Shown: positions 1 through 7,526 of the stretch, piece by piece
How positions within the stretch are numbered: position 1 is the first letter of the stretch
How the letters are laid out: every line of letters starts with the position of its first letter
Source of the DNA: Actinomycetes bacterium
Lineage (GTDB): Bacteria > Actinomycetota > Acidimicrobiia > Acidimicrobiales > RAAP-2
Reading direction: 5' to 3'
Assembly (NCBI GenBank): GCA_021807655.1
Contig: JAKBCT010000020.1
Location: forward strand, 1-12,161
DNA: 12,161 nucleotides
Translations under genes and position numbers: made by a program
Notes under the pieces: generated by a model
The model's input: the letters and a program-made list of their open reading frames with translations, nothing else
Told to the model about the DNA's origin: nothing
Database searches by the model: none

Positions 1-469
1 CCCCGAGCAGGATCATGCGCTCGGCCCGCTCCATGAGACCACCCTTGGCGGCCAGACCGAGACTCTCCGCCTTGGAGCGCTGATAGGAAATAAGAAACGT
101 CGTCGTGACGATGGCGAAGGGCAACAGCACCAGCTCACCGTGGTGGCGAGCCGTCAAGTAGTACGCCACCCCACCGAGCAGCACCGCGTCCGAGACGCGA
201 TCGACGACCGAATCGAAAAAACTCCCGCGCTGACTCGCGCGGTGCGACGCCTTGGCCACCGCCCCATCGAGCATGTCGTGGAATCCCGTCGCCGTGAGCA
301 AGAAGATGGCGAGCAGGTGGTAGCCCACACCGATCGCCCACGCCGTGATAATCGCGAACACGAGTCCCGAGCCGGTCAGCACGTCGGCGGACACCCCGGC
401 TCTCACCAGCCATCGCCCCACCGGTGCGGTAGTGGCGTCTACCGACTTACGGAAATTGCCATCGAACAT
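1..469 (-). CDS. pgsA1: CDP-alcohol phosphatidyltransferase, likely phosphatidylinositol-phosphate synthase (PgsA1 type), C-terminus cut by window edge
   Basis: The frame is open from an ATG at 469 to the window edge (156 codons), so only the N-terminal part is present. It carries the CDP-alcohol phosphotransferase motif D-x2-D-G-x2-A-K-x8-G-x3-D-x3-D at D65, D68, G69, A72, K73, G82, D86 and D90. These aspartates bind the divalent metals and CDP-diacylglycerol in known family structures. The frame is hydrophobic on both sides of the motif, as expected of an integral membrane enzyme. A later stretch (about 129-154, with SYQRSKAE and MERAER) resembles remembered Mycobacterium PgsA1, which joins inositol phosphate to CDP-diacylglycerol as the first step towards phosphatidylinositol and its mannosides. 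The position after thrS and a HIT gene is the same as in Mycobacterium, which supports PgsA1 over a phosphatidylglycerophosphate synthase. GGGAG stands just before the start. Lys73 replaces the usual Arg. Confidence 0.85.
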   Translation of the reverse strand, partial: MFDGNFRKSVDATTAPVGRWLVRAGVSADVLTGSGLVFAIITAWAIGVGYHLLAIFLLTATGFHDMLDGAVAKASHRASQRGSFFDSVVDRVSDAVLLGGVAYYLTARHHGELVLLPFAIVTTTFLISYQRSKAESLGLAAKGGLMERAERMILLG

Positions 470-514
470 TGATCTCCCGGACCGTCGGGCGCAATTCTAG
501 CCAGGCCGGTCGAC

Positions 515-1024
515 TCACTCGATTCCCAGTCCATCGTGCACCTTATTCCACGTCGAGGCGAGCGATTCGGGGAGCACCCGCACCTCGCCGATGGTCGTCA
601 TGAAATTCGTGTCACCGTGCCAACGCGGCAACGCGTGGGCGTGCAGATGCTTGGGAATGCCCGCACCCGCGGCGGAGCCGAGGTTCATCCCAATGTTCAT
701 GCCGTCGGCGCCGTAGGCCGTCTCCAGGGCGCGCGCGGCTCGTCGAACGGTGAGACTGAAGTCCCGGTACTCGTCGTCGTCAAGATCGGTGAGCGCCCCA
801 ACGTGCCGGTACGGCAAGATGAGCAGGTGTCCCGAACCGTACGGGAAGGCGTTCAGTGCGACGTAGGCGTACTCCCCACGCCACAGCACGCCCGTGTCGC
901 TGCTCACCCGCTCTTTGGCCAGTGAGCAGAAGACGCACGTACCATCGCCGTGCGCGTTCGCCACGACGTCGTCACTGGTGACGTACTGTTCGCGCCACGC
1001 CGCCGAGAAGCGCTCAAGGGGCAC
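515..1024 (-). CDS. HIT-domain protein, Ap4A phosphorylase-like (Rv2613c family)
   Basis: This 169-residue protein has the histidine triad HLHAHALP at H126, H128 and H130. Asn114 and a glycine/alanine-rich loop precede it, and a C30-x2-C33 pair that may hold zinc lies near the N-terminus. The Mycobacterium homologue at the same locus (Rv2613c) is an Ap4A phosphorylase, which splits diadenosine tetraphosphate into ATP and ADP. Threonyl-tRNA synthetase and other class II synthetases make Ap4A as a by-product, so sitting directly behind thrS is sensible. The start is GTG, immediately after the thrS stop (TAAGTG with no spacer), so translation is probably coupled to thrS. The N-terminal LERFSAAWREQYV stretch fits the family and argues for this start. 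Family assignment is firm; the exact nucleotide substrate is inferred from the homologue. Confidence 0.88.
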   Translation of the reverse strand: MPLERFSAAWREQYVTSDDVVANAHGDGTCVFCSLAKERVSSDTGVLWRGEYAYVALNAFPYGSGHLLILPYRHVGALTDLDDDEYRDFSLTVRRAARALETAYGADGMNIGMNLGSAAGAGIPKHLHAHALPRWHGDTNFMTTIGEVRVLPESLASTWNKVHDGLGIE

Positions 1025-3007
1025 TTAGTGGTCCTCGGGCGCGCCGTGGTTCGCAATTTCGGCGCACAGGCGCTCCACGAAGGTTTCCAGGGCCACGTCA
1101 CGCACCGGGTCCGTCGATCCTCGGGCGTTGACGCCGAGGGTGCCGCGCGCGACGTCATCGTCACCGACCACCAAAATGTACGGGATCTTTTCCATCTTGG
1201 CGCGGCGGATCCGCGCCCCCAGTGGTTCGCTGGCCGGGTCGACGTCAACGCGCACCTCGTGGTCGCGCAGTCGGTCGGCCACCGTGGCGGCGTAGCCGTC
1301 GTTCGAGTCACGCACGCTCAGTACGCGCACCTGTTCGGGGCTGAGCCACGTCGGCATGTTCCCGGCGTAGTGCTCTAACAGGACCGCCATAAACCGCTCC
1401 ACCGATCCGAAGAGGGCCCGGTGAATCATGATCGGTCGACGCCGCGCGTTGTCGGCCCCGACGTAGGTGGCGTCAAAGCGTTGCGGCGTTTGGAAGTCCA
1501 ACTGTATGGTCGACATCTGGTGAGTGCGCCCGATCGCGTCGCGCGCCTGCACCGAGATCTTCGGGCCGTAAAACGCTCCGCCGCCCACGTCGAGCACGAG
1601 GTCAAGACCGGCGTCGGTGGCGACGTTCGAAAGCGTCTGCTCAGCCGCCGACCACTCCTCATCGGTACCCACCGCCTTGCCCTCGGGGCGCGTCGATAGC
1701 TCCAGATAGAAGTCGTTCAAGCCAAAGTCCCTCAGCAGATCGAGGACGAAGGTGAGCAAGCTCGCCAACTCCCCGGCCATCTGCTCGCTCGAACAAAAGA
1801 TGTGCGCGTCGTCCTGGGTCATACCCCGCACGCGGGTCAAGCCGTGGACCACGCCCGACTTCTCGTATCGGTAGACCGAACCAAACTCGAACAATCGCAG
1901 CGGCAGTTCGCGGTAGCTGCGCTGGCGCGACTTGTAGATGAGCACGTGAAAGGGGCAGTTCATCGGCTTGAGGTAGTAGCGCTGACCCTCGTCGAGCTCC
2001 ATCGGCGGATACATCGAGTCGGCGAACCACTCGAGGTGACCGGAGGTCTCAAACAGCTCCGCCTTGGTGATGTGGGGCGAGTTGACGAACGAGTAGCCGC
2101 CGCGCACGTGGCGCGCGCGCGAGTAGTCCTCCAGGATGCGTCGCATGGTGCCGCCCTTGGGGTGAAAGACGGCGAGCCCCGGACCGAGCTCGCTGGGAAA
2201 CGAGAACAGGTCCAACTCGTGGCCCAGCCGACGGTGATCACGGCGTTCCGCCTCGGCCACCTGGTGCAAGTGTGCCTCGAGGGCGGCCGCGGACTCCCAC
2301 GCGGTCCCGTAGATCCGCTGCAACTGCTCGCGCTTCTCGTCGCCGCGCCAGTACGCCCCGGCCACGCGCGTCAAGGTGAAGTGGCCCAGTCGGCCCGTGG
2401 ACGGCACGTGGGGACCGCGACAGAGATCTCGAAACTGCGGCGTATTCGTGTACGTCGACACCACCGCGTCGCTCTCGACTTCGCTGAGATCGTCGGCCGA
2501 CGCGCCCGTCGCCACACCCTGGATAATTTCGACCTTGTACGGTTGGTCGGCGAAGAGCGAAAGACCCTCCTCCAGGGAGAACTCATCTCGAACGAAGGGC
2601 TGGTCTTCGGCGATGATCGCGCGCATCTCGGCTTCGATGCGAACGAGGTCGTCATCACTAAAGCGCGCACCGTCGGGCAACGCGAAGTCGTAGTAGAAGC
2701 CGTCGCGAATGGCCGGGCCGATGGCGTAGTGCGCCCCCGGCCAGAGCCGAGTGACCGCCTGAGCCAGCACGTGGGCGGTGGAGTGACGAAGAATCTCGCG
2801 GCCCCGGTCGCTGTTCGCGGTCACGATCGAGACCGTCGACCCGTCGCTCAGGGGAGCCACCAGGTCGCTCAGGCGACCGTTCACCTCGGCGGCGATCGCG
2901 TCGTTGGCCAGTCGCGGTCCAATCGCCGCGGCCAGATCCCGCGATGTCGAACCCGGTTCCAGGACGCGCACCGTCCCGTCTGGCAACCGTACCGAAAGAT
3001 CCGACAT
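1025..3007 (-). CDS. thrS: Threonyl-tRNA synthetase
   Basis: This 660-residue cytosolic class II synthetase charges tRNA-Thr. Domains in order are an N-terminal TGS domain (about 1-62), an editing domain with H75, H79, C196 and H200 (HSTAH and CRGPH), the class II catalytic core (about 265-545) and a C-terminal anticodon-binding domain (about 555-655). The catalytic zinc ligands C351 (in MNCPFH), H402 (in QDDAHIF) and H529 (in MIHRALFGS) are all present, so threonine recognition and editing should both be intact. Motif 3 is GSVERFM at 534-540. Length is close to the usual 640-690. The ATG at 3007 is preceded by a strong GAGGGAGAC ribosome site that lies in the 17 bp after mshC. No T-box leader is visible, and with mshC so close there is no room for one. 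Confidence 0.98.
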   Translation of the reverse strand: MSDLSVRLPDGTVRVLEPGSTSRDLAAAIGPRLANDAIAAEVNGRLSDLVAPLSDGSTVSIVTANSDRGREILRHSTAHVLAQAVTRLWPGAHYAIGPAIRDGFYYDFALPDGARFSDDDLVRIEAEMRAIIAEDQPFVRDEFSLEEGLSLFADQPYKVEIIQGVATGASADDLSEVESDAVVSTYTNTPQFRDLCRGPHVPSTGRLGHFTLTRVAGAYWRGDEKREQLQRIYGTAWESAAALEAHLHQVAEAERRDHRRLGHELDLFSFPSELGPGLAVFHPKGGTMRRILEDYSRARHVRGGYSFVNSPHITKAELFETSGHLEWFADSMYPPMELDEGQRYYLKPMNCPFHVLIYKSRQRSYRELPLRLFEFGSVYRYEKSGVVHGLTRVRGMTQDDAHIFCSSEQMAGELASLLTFVLDLLRDFGLNDFYLELSTRPEGKAVGTDEEWSAAEQTLSNVATDAGLDLVLDVGGGAFYGPKISVQARDAIGRTHQMSTIQLDFQTPQRFDATYVGADNARRRPIMIHRALFGSVERFMAVLLEHYAGNMPTWLSPEQVRVLSVRDSNDGYAATVADRLRDHEVRVDVDPASEPLGARIRRAKMEKIPYILVVGDDDVARGTLGVNARGSTDPVRDVALETFVERLCAEIANHGAPEDH

Positions 3008-3024
3008 GTCTCCCTCTCTTCGCC

Positions 3025-4146
3025 TTACAGCGTAACGCCCAGCAGTGTTGCGGCCGGGGCGACGTTGAAGCCGGCGTGGGCGGCCTCGTCGACGATGTCG
3101 ATGGCGGCCGGAGTGTTGAGGTCGTCATCCAACGCCGCGCGAACGTCGTCGATCACCGAACTGGGGCGTCCCGCAATGAGCGTCGACTGCCAGGTGGCCA
3201 ACCGAGACTGCGCTCGCAACAGCAGTTCATCACGCCACTCCCAGTCGGTGCGATAGTGCTGATCCAGCAGGGCCAAGCGAACCGAACTCGAATCAGCTCG
3301 GCGAACGAGCTCGGACACGAACACCAGATTGCCGATCGACTTGGACATCTTGGTGCCCCCCAGGCCCACCAGGCCGACGTGGAGCCAGTGTTTCACGAAT
3401 GGGGCACCCGTCACTGACTCGGACTGCGCCGTTTCGCACTCGTGGTGCGGGAACGCCAGGTCGCGACCACCGCCGTGCACGTCCACGGTTTCGCCCAAAT
3501 CGCGAAGGGCCAGTGCCGAGCACTCGATGTGCCAGCCCGGACGGCCCGCCCCCCATCGAGACTCCCACGATGGCTCGTCATCCAGTGACGGCTGCCAGAG
3601 CACGAAGTCGAGCGGATCACGTTTGCGAGGATCGTCGATGCGACCGCCGTGCTCGCCGGCCAGGGTCATCATCGCGGTGCGCGTCTCGTGGCTCACCTGG
3701 CCAAATCGCGGAAACTTCGAGACTTCGAAATACACCCACCCGTCAACTTCGTAGGCCAGACCCTGTTCGAACGTCTCGCCGATGAGCGTCAAGATTTCGG
3801 GGACGGCACTGGTCGCCCGGGGCTCGCTGAAACACGGCAGGAGATTGAGCATCTGCATGTCGCGCTCGAAGATGGCCATCTCCTCGGCCGCGAGGTCCAG
3901 GTAGTGCACACCGAGCTCGCGCGCCTTGCGCAAGATGTCGTCGTCCACGTCAGTCACGTTGCGCACGCATCGCGTCTCGTGCCCCGCGTCACGCAGACGC
4001 CGTTGCAGGACGTCGAACGTCAAGTAGACGTACGCGTGTCCGAGGTGAGCGGCGTCGTAGGGCGTGATGCCACAGCTGTACATCGTCACGATCGGTCCCG
4101 TGTCGAGCGGGAACGTTCCGCGCCGTGCCGTGTCGTACAGCCGCAT
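3025..4146 (-). CDS. mshC: Cysteine:glucosaminyl-inositol ligase (mycothiol ligase MshC)
   Basis: From the chosen ATG this is 373 residues. It is a cysteinyl-tRNA synthetase-like class I enzyme without the long C-terminal tRNA-binding part. It has the MshC-type MYSCGITPYDAAHLGHA block (23-38, where CysRS usually has GPTVYD), HLGHA as the HIGH motif, and KMSKS at 266-270. Zinc ligands are C25, C209 and H234. MshC uses ATP to ligate cysteine to 1-D-myo-inosityl-2-amino-2-deoxyglucopyranoside, the penultimate step of mycothiol synthesis. The protein ends LLGVTL, like remembered MshC sequences. The start at 4146 overlaps the upstream stop as TGATG, and MRLYD aligns with the family. A longer in-frame start exists at 4212 (395 residues), with GRPGP before MRLYD, and cannot be excluded. 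E238 keeps the CysRS zinc position. A true CysRS would normally be about 450 residues or more. Confidence 0.87.
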   Translation of the reverse strand: MRLYDTARRGTFPLDTGPIVTMYSCGITPYDAAHLGHAYVYLTFDVLQRRLRDAGHETRCVRNVTDVDDDILRKARELGVHYLDLAAEEMAIFERDMQMLNLLPCFSEPRATSAVPEILTLIGETFEQGLAYEVDGWVYFEVSKFPRFGQVSHETRTAMMTLAGEHGGRIDDPRKRDPLDFVLWQPSLDDEPSWESRWGAGRPGWHIECSALALRDLGETVDVHGGGRDLAFPHHECETAQSESVTGAPFVKHWLHVGLVGLGGTKMSKSIGNLVFVSELVRRADSSSVRLALLDQHYRTDWEWRDELLLRAQSRLATWQSTLIAGRPSSVIDDVRAALDDDLNTPAAIDIVDEAAHAGFNVAPAATLLGVTL

Positions 4147-4799
4147 CACTGGGCCAGGCCTTCCAGTCTCACGTACGAGTGCGCCCGGTGTCGCATGTTG
4201 ATCGACACGCAAACGGCCGTGAACGCCTCAACCGCACCGGCCAGCGCGAGCGATCCAGCTACGACCGCGCGAAGTCCGGGCATCGCGGTGATCACCTGAG
4301 CCACCGCGTCACGCGCGTCGGCCTTGTCACCAACGACGATGACGTCCGCGTCCAGGTCACTGCCCAGGTCCTCCATTTGGGCGGCGGGCAGGTGGTGGAA
4401 CGCGCCCACGATAACGCTCGCGGGTAGCGCGGCGGCCAGCTGGCCGGCCATCGAGCCCCGGGGAAGCGTCAGCGGCACTAACTCTCGACCTTCGCGAACC
4501 ATCGCGTTCACCATCGTGACGACCACTTTGTTCGCGAGCGCCTCGCGAAGGGCCGACACCGTCGCAATCGTCGACTCCCATGGCGTGGCCACAATAACCA
4601 GGTCGCACGACGCCGCCTCCTCATTGGTCACCCCGCGAATCGATCCGCTCCGTGGCCCGTCCATGCTCGCCACGACGTCGGCCGCCCGCTGGGCGTCGCG
4701 CGAACCCACGAATACGTCGCGCCCCGCCGCCGCCAGTCGGGCCGCGACGCCGCGTCCCGCGGGACCCGTGCCGCCGAGAATGCCTACCGTGCTCATCAT
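4146..4799 (-). CDS. npdG: NADPH-dependent F420 reductase family protein (Fno/NpdG-like)
   Basis: This 217-residue cytosolic protein begins with a Rossmann nucleotide-binding loop, GILGGTGPAGRG (about 6-17). It is followed at about 33 by GSRDAQRA, the NADP 2'-phosphate-recognising segment seen in F420:NADP oxidoreductases. Later family-like features are the VIVATPW strand, a FHHLPA segment in the second half and a C-terminal MRHRAHSYVRLEGL. The family moves hydride between NADPH and coenzyme F420, supplying reduced F420 in actinobacteria. The start is the first of two ATGs and has GGGGACG just upstream. The gene leads a five-gene minus-strand run and overlaps mshC by one base. Substrate preference is inferred from family; some relatives are uncharacterised Rossmann proteins. 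Confidence 0.82.
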   Translation of the reverse strand: MMSTVGILGGTGPAGRGVAARLAAAGRDVFVGSRDAQRAADVVASMDGPRSGSIRGVTNEEAASCDLVIVATPWESTIATVSALREALANKVVVTMVNAMVREGRELVPLTLPRGSMAGQLAAALPASVIVGAFHHLPAAQMEDLGSDLDADVIVVGDKADARDAVAQVITAMPGLRAVVAGSLALAGAVEAFTAVCVSINMRHRAHSYVRLEGLAQ

Positions 4800-4839
4800 C
4801 GTCCCCGTCGTTCGAAGTGCTGCCAGTTACGCTAACAAG
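4800..4839. promoter_or_regulatory. Divergent promoter region with a symmetric TANNNTA element
   Basis: Only 40 bp separate the divergent npdG-like and inhA starts. TACGCTA at 4828-4834 reads TANNNT on both strands (TACGCT on plus, TAGCGT on minus), so one element could serve as -10 for both directions. On plus, a start site about seven bases downstream falls on the A of the inhA ATG at 4840, implying a leaderless message; there is no Shine-Dalgarno sequence before inhA. On minus it would give a leader of about 20 nt containing GGGGACG. No convincing -35 box was found on either side, so this is a suggestion. Confidence 0.4.
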
Positions 4840-5619
4840 ATGGGCCTGTTGACGAATCACCGAATTCTTATCACCGGCGTGCTCACCGACGATTCGCTCG
4901 CCTTCGGCATCGCCGAACGAGCCCTCGCCGAGGGCGCCGCCGTGATTCTCACGGGCGCCGGTCGTGGCCTCTCACTGACTCGCCGCACGGCGCGAAAGTT
5001 GGGTGACGTGGGCGAGGTCCTGGAGCTCAACGTCACCGAGCCCGAGCAAGTTCGCTCGGCCGTGGTGGCGGTGACCGAGCGTTTCGGCCGCCTCGACGGA
5101 CTCGTGCACGCCATCGGTTTTGCCCCACCGTCCTGTCTCGGCCAGGGAATGTTCACCGCACCCTTCGACGACGTTGCCCTGGCGATGAACGTCTCGACGT
5201 ATTCCCTCGCGACGCTCGTCGGCGCCTTCCGCCCGCTGCTTCGCGCCAGCACCGCGCGCGGTGGAGCGTCCGTGTTGGCACTCGACTTCGATGCGTCGCG
5301 CGCCTACCCGCTCTACGACTGGATGGGCGTGATGAAAGCCGGCCTCGAGTCGCTCGGACGCTACCTCGCTCGTGAGGTGGGACCGGACCAGATTCGCGTC
5401 AACATGTTGGCCGCCGGTCCCATCCGAACCGTCGCCGCGAAGTCAATACCGGGTTTCACCCACTTCGAGGACACCTGGGGCGAACGGGCTCCTCTGGGCT
5501 GGGACGTGCACGACGCCAGCGCGGTGGCCGACGCCGCGGTGGCTCTGCTCTCGCCACTGCTACGGCTGACGACCGCCTCGATCATCCACGTCGACGGGGG
5601 CGTTCACGCGATGGGTTAA
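4840..5619 (+). CDS. inhA: Enoyl-ACP reductase, InhA/FabI type
   Basis: This 259-residue SDR-family enzyme reduces trans-2-enoyl-ACP, the last step of each fatty-acid elongation round (FAS II), with NAD(P)H. It begins GLL..RILITGVLTDDS, matching InhA/FabI dinucleotide-binding starts. It has LDGLVHAIGF (85-94), catalytic Y159-x6-K166 and AAGPIRT (191-197), and it ends with VDGG. F150 sits where InhA has Phe149 (E. coli FabI has Tyr), and DFDASRA plus WDVHDA also look like InhA. Ala91 replaces the Ser of the InhA/FabI HSIGF motif. The in-frame sequence upstream of 4840 is antisense to the npdG-like gene and unlike any reductase, so the ATG at 4840 is chosen; it has no ribosome site. No mabA/fabG partner lies next to it. 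It ends in a 4-bp convergent overlap with the ABC exporter. Confidence 0.95.
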   Translation: MGLLTNHRILITGVLTDDSLAFGIAERALAEGAAVILTGAGRGLSLTRRTARKLGDVGEVLELNVTEPEQVRSAVVAVTERFGRLDGLVHAIGFAPPSCLGQGMFTAPFDDVALAMNVSTYSLATLVGAFRPLLRASTARGGASVLALDFDASRAYPLYDWMGVMKAGLESLGRYLAREVGPDQIRVNMLAAGPIRTVAAKSIPGFTHFEDTWGERAPLGWDVHDASAVADAAVALLSPLLRLTTASIIHVDGGVHAMG

Positions 5620-7484
5620 TCGGACTGCGCCGCGAACTGGGTCTCGTACAGCACCCGGTACAGTCCGCCGCGCGCCAACAGCTCGCGGTGACTCCCGCGT
5701 TCCACGATGGTGCCGCCATCAACGACCAGTATCTGGTCAGCGTTGCGAATGGTCGAGAGCCGGTGCGCGATCACCAAGGAGGTCCGCGTGGCCATCGTGG
5801 AGTCGAGCGCGCGCTGGACCGCCGCTTCGCTCTCGGCGTCCAGGTGGGCGGTGGCCTCATCTAGCACGACCAGTCGGGGCGCCTTGAGCAACAATCGAGC
5901 CAGCGCAACACGTTGCTTCTCGCCACCGGACAAGCGGTAGCCCCGTTCGCCGACCACCGTGTCCAGGCCCTGGGGTAATGACTGAACGAGGTTCCAGATC
6001 TGGGCGGCTCGCAACGCCTCTTCGATCTCACTGGACGACGCCGTCGGCCGCGCGAAGCGAAGGTTCGCGTCAAGCGTGTCGTGAAAGAGGTGGGGATCTT
6101 GGGTCACCACACCCACCGTCGCGTTCAACGACTCGGACGTGGCGTCGCGCACGTCGACGCCGTTGATCGCCACGCGACCGGCGTCGACGTCGTACAGCCT
6201 CGACACCAGCAGGGAAATCGTCGTCTTGCCGGCCCCGCTCGGTCCCACCAACGCCGTCATCGTTCCCGGTTCGACGACGAACGTTACGTCGTGCAGTACC
6301 GAAGTACGCGGGGTGTCATCGAGCGTGGCCACCGCCTCGAGGGACGCGAGCGAGACCTCGTCGGCACCGGGATAGGCGAAGGATACGTTCTCAAAGGACA
6401 GCCTGGCCGGACCGTCAGGAATCGCGATCGCGTCCGGCGACTCGACAATCATCGGTTCGAGGTCGAGGACCTCGAAGAGCCGCTCGAAGCTCACCATGGC
6501 GGACATGTAGTCAATGTTGAGGTTCGACAACTGGGTCAACGGTCCGTAGAGACGCGTCAGATACGCCGTCAACGCCACGACGGTGCCGATCGCCAATGTC
6601 TTGTGCAGCACTGCGGTCCCACCGAAGCCGTACGCGAAGGCGGTCGCCAACGAGGCGGTGAGCCCGAGCGCGACGAAGAAGAACCGCTGATAGGTCGCCT
6701 GACGGATTCCGATATCTCGTACGTTGCCCGCGCGACGCTCAAAGACCGCGAGTTCGTCGTGGGGACGTCCGAACAGCTTCACCACCATGGCGCCAGCGAC
6801 GTTGAATCGCTCGGACATCACCATGTTCATCTCCGCGTTCAGCTCCATGCCGCGCTGAAACAGGGTCCCGAGGCGACGACCGACGAACCGCGCGGGAATC
6901 AAAAACGCCGGCAGCAACGCGAGGGACACCAGCGTGATCTGCCAGCTGAGAAAGAGCATGGTGGTCAGGATCAGTAGCACGAGCACGACGTTGCCCACCA
7001 CGTTGGAGAACAGGTCCGTAAAGGCCTGCTGCGCACCGATGACGTCATTGTTCAATCTGCTGATCAGTGCCCCGGTCTGGGTGCGCGAGAAGAACGCGAT
7101 GGGCATGCGTTGGATGTGTTGGTACACCCGGGCCCGTAGATCGAAAATGAGACCTTCGCCGATGACGGACGAGATTCGCCGTTCGGCCAGCGAGAGGACC
7201 GCGTCGAAAATCGCCAAGCCCGCCGTCAGCAGCGATAGTCCGATGATGAGCCCCTCGCGGTGGTGGGCGATGCCGTCGTCGATAATGGCCCGCAAGACCA
7301 GCGGCGAGACCGAACTCACGACCGCGTCAAGGACTACCGCGCCGAGGAACACCACGAGCACGCCCCGGTAGGGTCGTGCGAAGACCACGACGCGGGCGAG
7401 CGTGCCACGCTTGATGCGATGTTCGAGCAACGAACGGTCGCGTTGCATCGAACGCATCCCGGCGCGACCGGCGTGCATCGTCAT
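5616..7484 (-). CDS. ABC exporter, fused membrane and ATPase domains
   Basis: This 622-residue half-transporter of the MsbA/LmrA type has an ABC exporter type 1 membrane domain (about 40-320, expected six helices) followed by a complete ATPase domain. It shows A-loop Y371, Walker A GPSGAGKTT (414-422), Q-loop Q462, signature LSGGEKQR (518-525), Walker B ending in D542 with catalytic E543, and H-loop H574. It should work as a homodimer or pair with a second half-transporter not in this window, exporting lipids, peptides or drugs; the substrate is unknown. About 20 extra residues (roughly 374-393) lie between the A-loop and the first core strand. GGAGA precedes the ATG at 7484. The gene lies 42 bp after the LysE-type gene on the same strand and is probably the last of a transport operon. 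Confidence 0.93.
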   Translation of the reverse strand: MTMHAGRAGMRSMQRDRSLLEHRIKRGTLARVVVFARPYRGVLVVFLGAVVLDAVVSSVSPLVLRAIIDDGIAHHREGLIIGLSLLTAGLAIFDAVLSLAERRISSVIGEGLIFDLRARVYQHIQRMPIAFFSRTQTGALISRLNNDVIGAQQAFTDLFSNVVGNVVLVLLILTTMLFLSWQITLVSLALLPAFLIPARFVGRRLGTLFQRGMELNAEMNMVMSERFNVAGAMVVKLFGRPHDELAVFERRAGNVRDIGIRQATYQRFFFVALGLTASLATAFAYGFGGTAVLHKTLAIGTVVALTAYLTRLYGPLTQLSNLNIDYMSAMVSFERLFEVLDLEPMIVESPDAIAIPDGPARLSFENVSFAYPGADEVSLASLEAVATLDDTPRTSVLHDVTFVVEPGTMTALVGPSGAGKTTISLLVSRLYDVDAGRVAINGVDVRDATSESLNATVGVVTQDPHLFHDTLDANLRFARPTASSSEIEEALRAAQIWNLVQSLPQGLDTVVGERGYRLSGGEKQRVALARLLLKAPRLVVLDEATAHLDAESEAAVQRALDSTMATRTSLVIAHRLSTIRNADQILVVDGGTIVERGSHRELLARGGLYRVLYETQFAAQSD

Positions 7485-7526
7485 CGTGTCTCCATCACGT
7501 CGAGTGTAGGAATCGCCGGCCGCTGG

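Noticed and set aside
135..413. Minus-strand 92-codon open frame
   Set aside because: It is out of frame with the pgsA1-like gene, whose CDP-alcohol motif is unmistakable. The real gene has no stop before the window edge.
1802..3256. Long plus-strand open frame (484 codons)
   Set aside because: It is antisense to thrS and the end of mshC, which have full family motifs. Its predicted protein is low-complexity, Arg/Val/His-rich and unlike any family.
4324..4839. N-terminal extension of the inhA frame
   Set aside because: It is antisense to the npdG-like gene and resembles no part of an SDR protein; InhA/FabI proteins begin at the GLL..RILITG segment.
5616..5619. Terminator between convergent inhA and the ABC gene
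   Set aside because: The genes overlap by 4 bp, and I saw no hairpin with a T-run at either end. Termination may be Rho-dependent or lie inside the opposing gene.
6081..6977. Plus-strand open frame inside the ABC gene
   Set aside because: It is an antisense shadow of a motif-complete ABC exporter and has no domain-like pattern.
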